A stretch of 64,000 nucleotides of DNA from Alistipes excrementigallinarum (GTDB taxonomy: Bacteria; Bacteroidota; Bacteroidia; Bacteroidales; Rikenellaceae), in contig DXIP01000013.1 in assembly GCA_019112825.1 (NCBI GenBank), forward strand, positions 1 through 64,000, in the 5' to 3' direction. A program made the translations under genes and the position numbers. The notes under the pieces are model-generated. The model searched no databases, was not told where the DNA came from, and saw only the letters and a program-made list of their open reading frames with translations. Position 1 is the stretch's first letter, and each line of letters opens with the position of its first letter. Below, one piece after another: positions 36,095 to 43,986 of the stretch.

Positions 36095-36102
36095 CAAAAA
36101 TA
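36095..36102 (-). promoter_or_regulatory. candidate -7 box for the GH13 operon
   Basis: TATTTTTG on the minus strand is the nearest consensus box upstream of the GH13 genes and implies a leader of about 350 nt. Confidence 0.4.
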
Positions 36103-36311
36103 CACTTTTTCCGGCAATTTTGATACGGCTGAACGCCGAATCCCGCAAAAGAGCGCGCGGCACCGGCCCTGAGCGTCCCCAGAGGGAGCTCCGCCGCCGC
36201 AACACCTCAACTCCGGCGCCGCATCCCGCACCCTGCCCCGACGGACGCTCAATCGGTCCAACTGCGGCACAAATAGCAAATTGCACCGCTGGATTTTTCG
36301 GAAAACTTTAC

Positions 36312-36319
36312 TACCTTTG
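36312..36319 (+). promoter_or_regulatory. -7 box for the wza/wzc operon
   Basis: TACCTTTG, about 29 bases before the ATG at 36348. Confidence 0.65.
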
Positions 36320-36347
36320 CGGGGCGTATACAATTATCCTGAAACAG

Positions 36348-37163
36348 ATGAGATTTTTCCGTTTTCTCCTGCTCTCCGTCGCTTGCTTCGCGGCGCTTGC
36401 CTTCACGTCGTGTGCAACGCAAAGAGCCGCCAAAAAGACCTGGTACCTCCAGGATGCCACCCCATACACTCCGGAACAGACAGCCCTCAAGGGTCAAATC
36501 CGCATCCAGCCGCTCGACCGGCTCACCGTCGTGGTCAACAGCAAGGACCCCGAACTGGCCGTCCCCTTCAATACGGCTTCGGGCTACAACGCGCTGTCAA
36601 CTACCGGAACAAGTTCTTCGAGCAACGCCTCCTCGCTTCAGGTCCGCACGGTGGACGAGCACGGCATGTTCGACATGCCCATCATCGGGAAAATCGACTG
36701 CCGCGGCATGACCCGCAGCGAACTGGCCAAGGCCATCGCCGACAGGATTGTCGAGGGCGGGTATCTGAACGACCCGACGGTGAACGTGGAGTTCGCCGAC
36801 ATGAAATTCTCGGTCATCGGCGAGGTGGCCCATCCGGGCGAGTACGAAATCAAGAACGACCGCGTCTCGATTTTCGATGCGCTGGCGATGGCCGGCGACC
36901 TGACGGTCTACGGCATGCGCGACGAGGTGGCCGTCATCCGCGAGACGAACGGCGTGCGCACCATCGAGTACCTCGACCTGCGCTCGAAGGATATCTTCGA
37001 CTCGCCGGCCTTCTACCTCCAGCAGAACGACGTGGTCTACGTCAAGCCCAACAAGAAGAAGGCCCGCTCGGGTCAAATCAGCCAGGACCGCTCGTTCTAC
37101 ATCTCGCTGGTGAGCACCGCCATCTCGATTGCGACGCTCGTCGTAACCCTTTCCAGAAAATAA
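36348..37163 (+). CDS. polysaccharide export outer-membrane lipoprotein (Wza-like)
   Basis: A 271-residue lipoprotein that should form the outer-membrane exit pore for capsule or exopolysaccharide. Lipobox LAFTSC with Cys22; the polysaccharide export domain begins at IRIQPLDRLTVVVNSKDPELA; an SLBB-like part follows (FSVIGEVAHPGEYEIKNDRV, then SIFDALAMAGDLT); a C-terminal hydrophobic helix (YISLVSTAISIATLVVTL) would span the outer membrane as in Wza. The ATG at 36348 follows the promoter directly. The Wzc-like partner starts 9 bases later. Confidence 0.92.
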   Translation: MRFFRFLLLSVACFAALAFTSCATQRAAKKTWYLQDATPYTPEQTALKGQIRIQPLDRLTVVVNSKDPELAVPFNTASGYNALSTTGTSSSSNASSLQVRTVDEHGMFDMPIIGKIDCRGMTRSELAKAIADRIVEGGYLNDPTVNVEFADMKFSVIGEVAHPGEYEIKNDRVSIFDALAMAGDLTVYGMRDEVAVIRETNGVRTIEYLDLRSKDIFDSPAFYLQQNDVVYVKPNKKKARSGQISQDRSFYISLVSTAISIATLVVTLSRK

Positions 37164-37172
37164 TCCGCGACC

Positions 37173-39692
37173 ATGATTGAACAGACACCCAATACGCAAC
37201 ACGCACCCCAGAACGAGACCTCCGAAGCGGGGATGTTCTCGCTGCACGACCTCATCCAGATGATACTGGCCAACTGGTACTGGTTCGCCATATCGGTCAT
37301 CGTCTGCCTGGGTGCAGGCTACCTCTATCTGGCCCGCACGCCGAAGGTCTACAGCCGCAAGGCCACCATCCTGGTCAAGGACGACCGCAAGGGGGCCAAC
37401 ATGGATATTTCGGCCTTCAGCGACATCTCGGGCTTCCAGAGCCGCAACAGCGTCGACAACGAAATTTACATCCTCCAGTCGCGCCGGCTGATGCAGGAGG
37501 TGGTCCGCACGCTCCGTCTGACGACCGGCTACTCGAAGCGCAGCGGGCTCCGCACGCAGGACCTCTACGGACGGTCGCCCATCGAGGCCGACTTCGTGGA
37601 CGAGGGCGAGAACCAGTCCTTTTCGTTCCGGGCCCGTCCGCTGGCCGGCGGCGAGCAGGTCGAACTCACCGACTTCGACGACGGCTACATCTCCGACGAG
37701 GAGCGCGGCCGCGTCGTAACGGCCGCCTACGGCGATACGGTCTCCACCCCGCTGGGGCGGATGATTATCCGCAAGACGCTCTACCTCTCGCCCGCCGACG
37801 AGGGAACGGCCATCCAGGTTGCGAAAAGCTCGCTCGAGGCGGCCACGTCGGCCTACCGGGCCGCCGTCAAGTGCGCCGTGGAGGACAAGCAGACCTCGGT
37901 GGTCGGCATCGCGATGAACGACGCGGTGCCCAAGCGGGCCGAGGATGTCATCAACACCCTCATCACGGTCTACAACAACGACGCCATCGCCGACAAGCGG
38001 CGCATCTCCGAAGAGACGGCCGACTTCATCCACTCGCGCCTCGAAATCATCGGCAGCGAGCTGAACGACGTGGACCGCGACATCGAGAACTTCAAGAGGG
38101 ACAACCGCATGGTGGACCTCGCGAGCGAGGCGACGCGCAACGTCGAGGAGAGCTCGCAGTTCAAGGCCGAGGGGCTCTCGCTCGAGAACCAAATCAACGT
38201 GGCGGAGTTCATTCGCTCCTACCTGCTCGACAGGGAGCATGCCGGCGACCTGATTCCCGCCATGGCCGCCATCGCCAACTCGGGCATCACCGAGCAGATT
38301 TCGGCCTACAACGAGGGGATTCTCCGCCGCGAGAAGCTCAGCGAGAACAGCTCGGCCAACAACCCCGTGATGCAGGAGCTGGACAACAACCTGGCGGCCG
38401 TACGCCGCTCCATCATCGCCTCGCTCGACTCGCACATCCGCGCGCTCGAAATCCAGCGCAACGCCCTGCGCTCGGAGGAGGAGCAGGCCAACCGCCGCAT
38501 CTCGACGGTCCCCTCGCAGGAGAAGGAGATGCTCGGCATCGCCCGCCAGCAGAAAATCAAGGAGGAGCTCTACCTCTACCTGCTCAACAAGCAGGAGGAG
38601 ACGCAGCTCAACCTGGCCGTGGCGGAGAGCAACGCCCGCGTCATCGACCTGGCATACGGCTCGGGAGCCCCCATCGCCCCCAAATCGTCGATGATTCTCG
38701 GCATTGCGCTCATCGTCGGACTGGCCATTCCCTTCGGCCTGCTCTTCCTGCTGAGCATGCTCGACACGACCATCCGCGGCCGCAGGGACATCGAGGAGAA
38801 TCTGAGCGCCCCCTTCCTGGGTGATGTTCCCCTCTACGAGGGTGAGACCACGAAGGGCATCGTCGCCGTGCGCGAGGCGGGCCGCGACGCCCTCTCGGAG
38901 GCCTTCCGCATGCTGCGCTCGAACATGAACTTCATGAACGTGTCGAGCCAGAGCCGCCTGCAGTGCGTCCTCTTCACCTCGTCGAACCCCCACGCCGGCA
39001 AGACCTTCGTGGCCGTCAACCTCGCCGTCACGCTGGCCATGGCCGGGAAAAAGGTGGTGCTGCTCGACCTCGACCTGCGCCGCCACGCCCTCTCGAGCGA
39101 ATTCGGCCACGGCAAGGATTCGCGAGGCATCACCGCCTACCTTTCGGGCTCCATCACCGACGCAGGCCAGATAATCTCCCGCTCCGGCGTTCACGACAAT
39201 CTGGATGTCGTCTATGCCGGCATCCAGCCGCCCAACCCGGCCGAGATGCTGCTTTCGGACCGGCTCGATACGCTCATAGCCGAGCTCCGCACGCGCTACG
39301 ACTACATCTTCATCGACTCGACGCCGGCCATGTCGGTAGCCGACGCCATCAGCACCGACCGTCTGTGCGACCTCTGCATCTACATCATCCGCGAGGGGGT
39401 TCTGGACCGCCGCCAGCTGCCCGACATCGAACGGCTCTACCGCGAAAAGAAGCTCCGCAACATGTGCATCGTCCTCAACGGCGCCCGCAGCCGCCGCCAC
39501 GGATACGGATACGGGTACGGTTATGGATACGGGTACGGATATGGCTACACCTACGGGTACGGCTACGGCGACGACTACCAGGAGACGAGCTACCGCAAGC
39601 GGATTCTGAACTTCCTGCGCCGGCTTCTGACGCGCAGCGGGGAGGAACAGAGCCACCGCCACCATCACCACCGCAAGCACGACAGGGCGTAA
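37173..39692 (+). CDS. Wzc-like chain-length determinant / tyrosine kinase with Tyr-Gly tail
   Basis: An 839-residue inner-membrane BY-kinase controlling polymerisation and export together with the Wza-like protein. Order: first membrane helix (about 36-55), Wzz domain and GNVR-like/coiled-coil region in the periplasm (to about 500), second helix (about 507-527: ILGIALIVGLAIPFGLLFLL), then the kinase with Walker A SSNPHAGKTF (about 606) and Walker A'/B segments VVLLDLDLRR and YIFIDSTPA. The tail (about 773-800) is a run of alternating Tyr and Gly with about a dozen tyrosines, the presumed autophosphorylation cluster, encoded by a 6-bp tandem repeat. No glycosyltransferases follow. Confidence 0.95.
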   Translation: MIEQTPNTQHAPQNETSEAGMFSLHDLIQMILANWYWFAISVIVCLGAGYLYLARTPKVYSRKATILVKDDRKGANMDISAFSDISGFQSRNSVDNEIYILQSRRLMQEVVRTLRLTTGYSKRSGLRTQDLYGRSPIEADFVDEGENQSFSFRARPLAGGEQVELTDFDDGYISDEERGRVVTAAYGDTVSTPLGRMIIRKTLYLSPADEGTAIQVAKSSLEAATSAYRAAVKCAVEDKQTSVVGIAMNDAVPKRAEDVINTLITVYNNDAIADKRRISEETADFIHSRLEIIGSELNDVDRDIENFKRDNRMVDLASEATRNVEESSQFKAEGLSLENQINVAEFIRSYLLDREHAGDLIPAMAAIANSGITEQISAYNEGILRREKLSENSSANNPVMQELDNNLAAVRRSIIASLDSHIRALEIQRNALRSEEEQANRRISTVPSQEKEMLGIARQQKIKEELYLYLLNKQEETQLNLAVAESNARVIDLAYGSGAPIAPKSSMILGIALIVGLAIPFGLLFLLSMLDTTIRGRRDIEENLSAPFLGDVPLYEGETTKGIVAVREAGRDALSEAFRMLRSNMNFMNVSSQSRLQCVLFTSSNPHAGKTFVAVNLAVTLAMAGKKVVLLDLDLRRHALSSEFGHGKDSRGITAYLSGSITDAGQIISRSGVHDNLDVVYAGIQPPNPAEMLLSDRLDTLIAELRTRYDYIFIDSTPAMSVADAISTDRLCDLCIYIIREGVLDRRQLPDIERLYREKKLRNMCIVLNGARSRRHGYGYGYGYGYGYGYGYTYGYGYGDDYQETSYRKRILNFLRRLLTRSGEEQSHRHHHHRKHDRA

Positions 39693-39723
39693 GTAACCCG
39701 CCGACACACAAAGACCTCAAGCC

Positions 39724-40113
39724 ATGGCCATACACGATGCAGTCATCGCCGTCGATTTCGACGGCACGGTCGTCACCCACGAGTACCCCCACGTGGGCGA
39801 GGATGCCGGCGCCGTGCCCGTGCTCCGCGAGCTGACCGACAACGGATGCCGGCTCATCCTCTGCACGATGCGCAGCGGCCGGCTGCTCGACAAGGCGCTT
39901 GCCTGGTTTGCCGAGCGGGATATTCCGCTCTACGCCGTCAACGAGAATCCCGAGCAGCACCGCTGGACGCAGTCGCCCAAAATCCATGCGGACCTCTACA
40001 TCGACGACAGCGCGCTGGGGTGCCCCATCCGCTTCATCGATGGGGTGAAGCGCCCCGTGGCCGACTGGGTAAAAATCCGCGAGGAGCTGGTCCGCGCGGG
40101 CTATCTCGACTGA
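39724..40113 (+). CDS. small HAD-superfamily protein
   Basis: 129 residues with the HAD motif I DFDGTV (Asp10/Asp12 region), a motif II-like LCTMRSGR and a late IDDSALG acidic pair; cytosolic. The size without a cap domain matches small HAD proteins found in Bacteroidetes (BT0820-like), whose substrates are not settled. It begins 31 bases after the kinase gene, so it may be part of that operon. A strong terminator follows at 40343. Confidence 0.82.
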   Translation: MAIHDAVIAVDFDGTVVTHEYPHVGEDAGAVPVLRELTDNGCRLILCTMRSGRLLDKALAWFAERDIPLYAVNENPEQHRWTQSPKIHADLYIDDSALGCPIRFIDGVKRPVADWVKIREELVRAGYLD

Positions 40114-40342
40114 CCGCCGCACGCACGCCCATTCTCCGCACGCCCGACATCCGTACGCCCGACATCCGACACTCACGAGCCCGGCACACGTACGCCCCGG
40201 TACCCGCGCGCCCGTCCTCCGCGAGCCCGACTCCCGCGAGCCTGTCCTCCGCACGCCCAGAACCCGTGAGCCTGTCCTCTGCGAACCCGACTCCCCCATC
40301 ACCCTCCCCCTTGGCAAGGAGCTCCGGGAACCGACACAAAAC
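40114..40342. repeat. GC-rich repeat spacer after the HAD gene
   Basis: Recurring CGCCCGACATCCG, GCGAGCC(C/T)G(A/T)C and GTCCTCCGC pieces spaced about 10-30 bp apart. No gene visible. Confidence 0.6.
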
Positions 40343-40378
40343 AAAGAGTCCATCCACCGACTGGTGGATGGACTCTTT
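40343..40378. terminator. bidirectional terminator with 16-bp perfect stem
   Basis: Arms 40343-40358 and 40363-40378 are perfectly complementary (AAAGAGTCCATCCACC and its complement) with a 4-base loop; the A/T ends give a T tract on both strands. It separates the converging HAD and nucleotidyltransferase genes. Confidence 0.88.
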
Positions 40379-40379
40379 C

Positions 40380-40579
40380 TTCCGATGTGCGGCAGAGCGC
40401 CGCTGTATGTGCCGTTGTTTCCGGCCATTGTTGCCGGTCGCTGCATCAGCCGTTTCCGGTCCCTGCAGCCGACCCTTATCTCCGGCCACCGTGCCCGGCT
40501 GTCAGCTCCGGTCCCTGCTTCCGGCCGTTATCTCCGTACACAGTTCCCGGCCGCCAACCTCCGCCGCCGCTGCCGGCCG
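40380..40579. repeat. repeat spacer after the nucleotidyltransferase gene
   Basis: The pieces CCGGCCGTTAT(C/T)TCC and CCGGTCCCTGC recur (40457, 40521, 40524, 40573). It lies between the terminator and the stop of the leftward gene; no coding signal. Confidence 0.55.
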
Positions 40580-41491
40580 TTATTTCCAAAGGTTGCGCGG
40601 ATACTTGCCCTCGGCAATCATCCGCTCGATGCTGGCCATCAGCGCCGGCTTGTCCTCCTTGTAGGTCACGCCGTGCCACTGCGCCGTGCTGCGCAGCACC
40701 CGCAGCGAAGCCGTCCCCTCGCCGATGAGCTTGTTGACCATCGTCGGGATGTAGAACTCGGCCTTGAGGTTCTCGCGGTTGGCCGCAAACCACTCCTTGA
40801 AGTAGGCGGCCGAGTAGTCGAAGTAGTCGGGCGTGAAGCCGAAGAGGTTCATCGAGACGGGGGTATCCTCGGCCAGCGGTTCGTCGGCCCCGCCGTCGTG
40901 GAAGAGGATGCGGCCGTCGGCCACGCGCTCAATCTGCGTCCGCTCGACCATCGCCGTCAGGTTGCCTTCGCCGTCGACCGAGCAGATGCCGCGCGAGACG
41001 GTGCCGTTCTCCGAGAGGGTGCGGTTCAGGTCGTAGGCCACCATGCAGTAGCGGTTGCGGCTGCCGTCGAGCTGTGCGAGGTAGTCGCCGATGGTCCGGT
41101 AGGCCTCCGCGCCGTAGAAGTCGTCGGCATTGATGACCGCAAAGGGCTCGTGGATGGCCTTGGCCGCCATCATCACGGCGTGGTTCGTGCCCCACGGCTT
41201 GACGCGGCCCTCGGGCACCGTCAGCCCCTCGGGCAGGTAGTCGAGCTCCTGGAAGACATACTCGACGGCGATGCGGCCGCCGAACCGCTCGGCGGAGAAG
41301 ACCTCCTGGAACTCCTTGGCAAACGAGTGCCGAATGACGAATACGACCTTGCCGAATCCGGCGCGGATGGCGTCGTAGACCGAATAGTCGATAATGGCCT
41401 CCCGGTTGGGGCCGACCCCGTCCATCTGCTTGAGCGAGCCGTAGCGCGAGCCCATGCCGGCAGCGAGGACCAATAAAGTAGGTTTCACCAT
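40580..41491 (-). CDS. sugar-nucleotidyltransferase-like protein
   Basis: 303 residues with the nucleotidyltransferase signature LLVLAAGMGSRYGSLKQ at 6-22 and the metal-binding acidic motif VINADDFYG (about 121-129). It fits the family of NTP:sugar-phosphate nucleotidyltransferases that activate sugars for polysaccharide synthesis, but the actual nucleotide and sugar cannot be deduced. The adjacent polysaccharide-export operon is suggestive only. Own promoter at 41530, divergent from the LytM/dxr operon. Confidence 0.88.
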   Translation of the reverse strand: MVKPTLLVLAAGMGSRYGSLKQMDGVGPNREAIIDYSVYDAIRAGFGKVVFVIRHSFAKEFQEVFSAERFGGRIAVEYVFQELDYLPEGLTVPEGRVKPWGTNHAVMMAAKAIHEPFAVINADDFYGAEAYRTIGDYLAQLDGSRNRYCMVAYDLNRTLSENGTVSRGICSVDGEGNLTAMVERTQIERVADGRILFHDGGADEPLAEDTPVSMNLFGFTPDYFDYSAAYFKEWFAANRENLKAEFYIPTMVNKLIGEGTASLRVLRSTAQWHGVTYKEDKPALMASIERMIAEGKYPRNLWK

Positions 41492-41529
41492 AATATCATC
41501 GAATTTGAATCGTTATCCTATGGACACCG

Positions 41530-41537
41530 CAAAGGTA
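41530..41537 (-). promoter_or_regulatory. -7 box for the nucleotidyltransferase gene
   Basis: TACCTTTG on the minus strand, about 39 bases before the ATG at 41491. Confidence 0.65.
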
Positions 41538-41544
41538 ATAAAAA

Positions 41545-41905
41545 TAAGCGAACCTTTGCTTCCCGGTCCGCATCGGGGCGTCGAAAAGCCGCCAGGTGTC
41601 AAACGGTTGGCCCGCCACCGCCCGGAATACGGCTCCGCACGGCAAGCGCGACAAGAGCGGCGGCGCGGCAGAGGCAAGGGCAGCGGCGCTGCAGAGGCAG
41701 GAACGACGGCCCGTCCGAAAGGCAATGTCGCGCCGGACATGCGGTCCGCCCGGAACGCGGCTCGGCGCTACGGAAACGGCAGAGGCGGCGGCGCGGCAGA
41801 GGCAGCCGTCGCAGGACCGACCCGCGCGGCAGAGGCAGGGGCGGCAAAGGCGACCGCTGCGAACTCAAGGCGCGAATTGAGCCGCAGGCGCAGGGTTTTC
41901 GCGTA
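41545..41905. repeat. purine-rich repeat spacer with GCGGCAGAGGCAG units
   Basis: The 13-base motif GCGGCAGAGGCA(A/G) recurs about five times (41663, 41689 variant, 41794, 41826) in irregular spacing. No gene in the divergent spacer 41492-41943. Confidence 0.65.
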
Positions 41906-41912
41906 AAATTCG

Positions 41913-41920
41913 TATCTTTG
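41913..41920 (+). promoter_or_regulatory. -7 box for the LytM-dxr-rseP-radA operon
   Basis: TATCTTTG, 24 bases before the ATG at 41944. It is the only consensus box found for the six genes up to 48275. Confidence 0.65.
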
Positions 41921-41943
41921 TCGGGATTATCACTCCGCAGAAG

Positions 41944-42813
41944 ATGGACATTCAGAAAAAAATAGGTTCCTGGTGGCGGAACTTCTTCCGCAAGCGGCGC
42001 TTCAGCATGCTCAACGCCACCGACAACAGCGAGGAGTGGCACCTGCACCTCTCGCCGGCAAGCATCTTCGCCGCACTGGTGGCCTTCGTGCTGCTGCTCT
42101 TCATCCTGATTCTCTCGCTGGTGGCCTACTCCCCCGTGCTGGAGTTCCTGCCCGGCTACCGGACCGAGGCCGACCGCTCGCGCGAAAGCCTCGTGCAGAA
42201 CATCATCCGCCTCGACTCGATGGAGCGCGTGATGAACCAGATGATGACCTACAACCAGAACATCGCCCTCATCATGGAGGGCAAGACCCCCGTCATGAGG
42301 ACCATCGCCTCGAGCGACTCCTCGCGGCTGAGCAAGGTGCTGGTCATGCCCTCGCACGAGGACTCGCTGCTGCGCGCCCAAATGGAGGGTGACGGACCCT
42401 ACTCGCTGAGCGCCTCGCAGAAGGCCTCGCGGCGCGCGCTGCGCGAATCGATGGAGCTGCTCGCCCCCATCGAGGGCATCATCACCCAGAGCTTCGACGT
42501 GGCGCAGGGACGTCTGGGCGTCGGGATTGTCGCCACATCGGACGCCCCCGTCTCGGCCGTCGAGAGCGGCACGGTCATCCAGAGCCTCTGGAGCCCCGAG
42601 TCGGGGTACACCATCATCATCCAGCACGCCAACAACCTGCTCTCGGTCTACCGCAACCTCTCGCAGTCGCTCGTCACGACGGGACAGGCCGTGCGCGGCG
42701 GTGCGCAAATCGGCTACAACGCCGAACCGGTCGACGGACAGGTGCGGCTCTTCGGCTTCGAGCTGTGGAACAACGGCAAGCCGGTCAACCCCGAAAACTA
42801 CATCGTATTCTGA
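41944..42813 (+). CDS. LytM/M23-like membrane protein lacking the zinc ligands
   Basis: A 289-residue protein with a cytoplasmic basic N terminus, one membrane helix (about 39-60: SIFAALVAFVLLLFILILSL), a coiled-coil-like stretch and a C-terminal M23 fold (about 175-285: APIEGIITQSFDVAQ...SGYTIIIQHANNLLSVYRNLS). M23 endopeptidases need His/Asp and HxH zinc ligands. Here the usual HxGVDI is RLGVGIV, the YxHLS His is Asn (YRNLS) and the final HxHFE-like part is RLFGFEL, so all four ligands are missing. It is probably a non-catalytic regulator of cell-wall hydrolysis, comparable to EnvC/NlpD-type factors (inference). First gene of the operon; dxr follows after 5 bases. Confidence 0.85.
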   Translation: MDIQKKIGSWWRNFFRKRRFSMLNATDNSEEWHLHLSPASIFAALVAFVLLLFILILSLVAYSPVLEFLPGYRTEADRSRESLVQNIIRLDSMERVMNQMMTYNQNIALIMEGKTPVMRTIASSDSSRLSKVLVMPSHEDSLLRAQMEGDGPYSLSASQKASRRALRESMELLAPIEGIITQSFDVAQGRLGVGIVATSDAPVSAVESGTVIQSLWSPESGYTIIIQHANNLLSVYRNLSQSLVTTGQAVRGGAQIGYNAEPVDGQVRLFGFELWNNGKPVNPENYIVF

Positions 42814-42818
42814 ACCTC

Positions 42819-43970
42819 ATGAGACAACGCCTTGCCATTCTGGGGTCGACCGGCTCCATCGGTACGCAGACCCTCGACATCGTCCGCGAAAATCCCGAAC
42901 TCTTCGAAGCCCGCATCCTGACGGCCCACCGCAACTGGCGGCAGCTGGCCCTTCAGGCCCGTGAATTCGACGCCGACACGGTCGTCATCGCCGACGAGAG
43001 CTGCTACGCCCCGCTGCGCGACGCGCTGAGCGACACCGACGTGAAGGTCTACGCGGGCGAGGATGCCGTCCGTCAGGTTGCCGCAGGAGGCGACACGCAG
43101 GTGGTCGTCAATGCGCTGGTGGGCTACGCGGGGCTCCACCCCACCGTCGCCGCACTCGGCGCGGGCAAGAAGCTGGCGCTGGCCAACAAGGAGTCGCTCG
43201 TGGTGGGCGGCGAGGTGGTCATGCGCCTGGCGGCCGAGAAGCGGGCGCCGATTCTGCCCGTCGACTCGGAGCACTCGGCCATCTTCCAGTGTCTGGCGGG
43301 CGAGAGCTCGCGGCCGCGGCGGCTCATCGTCACCTGCAGCGGCGGTTCGTTCCGCGACCTGCCCGCCGAGGCGCTCGCCGACGTCACCGTCGAGCAGGCG
43401 CTCCACCACCCCCAGTGGCACATGGGGGCCAAAATCACAATTGACTCCTCGACGCTCGTCAACAAGGGCTTCGAGGTCATCGAGGCGCGCTGGCTCTTCG
43501 ACATGCCGGCCGACCGCATTGACGTCATCCTCCACCCGCAGTCGATTGTCCACTCGATGGTCGAGTTCGACGACGGGGCCATCAAGGCGCAGCTGGGGAC
43601 CCCCGACATGCGGATGCCCATCAGCTATGCGCTCTTCTACCCCCGCCGGGCCAGCCGCCCGCAGGAGCATTTCAACTTCCTCGACCATCCGCAGCTCACC
43701 TTCGAGGCGGTCGACCGGCGCAAGTATCCGGCGCTCGACATCGCCTACGAATGCCTGCGGCGGGGCGGCACGGCCGCCTGCACGATGAACGGCGCCAACG
43801 AACGGGCCGTGGCGGCCTTCCTGGCCGGGAAGTGCCCCTGGCTGGAGATTGTCCGCGCCATCGAGTATGCGCTCAAGCACGCCGCATTCACCCTCCGCCC
43901 GACGCTCGACGACTACGCCGCGGCCGATGACGAGGCCCGCCGCCTGGCCGCCGAATACCTCAAACTCTGA
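42819..43970 (+). CDS. dxr: 1-deoxy-D-xylulose 5-phosphate reductoisomerase
   Basis: Second enzyme of the MEP isoprenoid pathway: NADPH-dependent conversion of DXP to MEP in the cytosol. From the ATG at 42819 it has 383 residues. Motifs: the NADPH-binding LGSTGSIGTQTLDIV at the N terminus, LANKES, the metal-binding VDSEHSAIFQCL, HHPQWHMGAKITIDSSTLVN and the late MNGANE. An upstream in-frame start inside the LytM-like gene would add 18 residues without homology and is rejected. Tightly packed between the LytM-like gene and rseP (16 bases). Confidence 0.97.
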   Translation: MRQRLAILGSTGSIGTQTLDIVRENPELFEARILTAHRNWRQLALQAREFDADTVVIADESCYAPLRDALSDTDVKVYAGEDAVRQVAAGGDTQVVVNALVGYAGLHPTVAALGAGKKLALANKESLVVGGEVVMRLAAEKRAPILPVDSEHSAIFQCLAGESSRPRRLIVTCSGGSFRDLPAEALADVTVEQALHHPQWHMGAKITIDSSTLVNKGFEVIEARWLFDMPADRIDVILHPQSIVHSMVEFDDGAIKAQLGTPDMRMPISYALFYPRRASRPQEHFNFLDHPQLTFEAVDRRKYPALDIAYECLRRGGTAACTMNGANERAVAAFLAGKCPWLEIVRAIEYALKHAAFTLRPTLDDYAAADDEARRLAAEYLKL

Positions 43971-43986
43971 ACAAGTACGACACACA

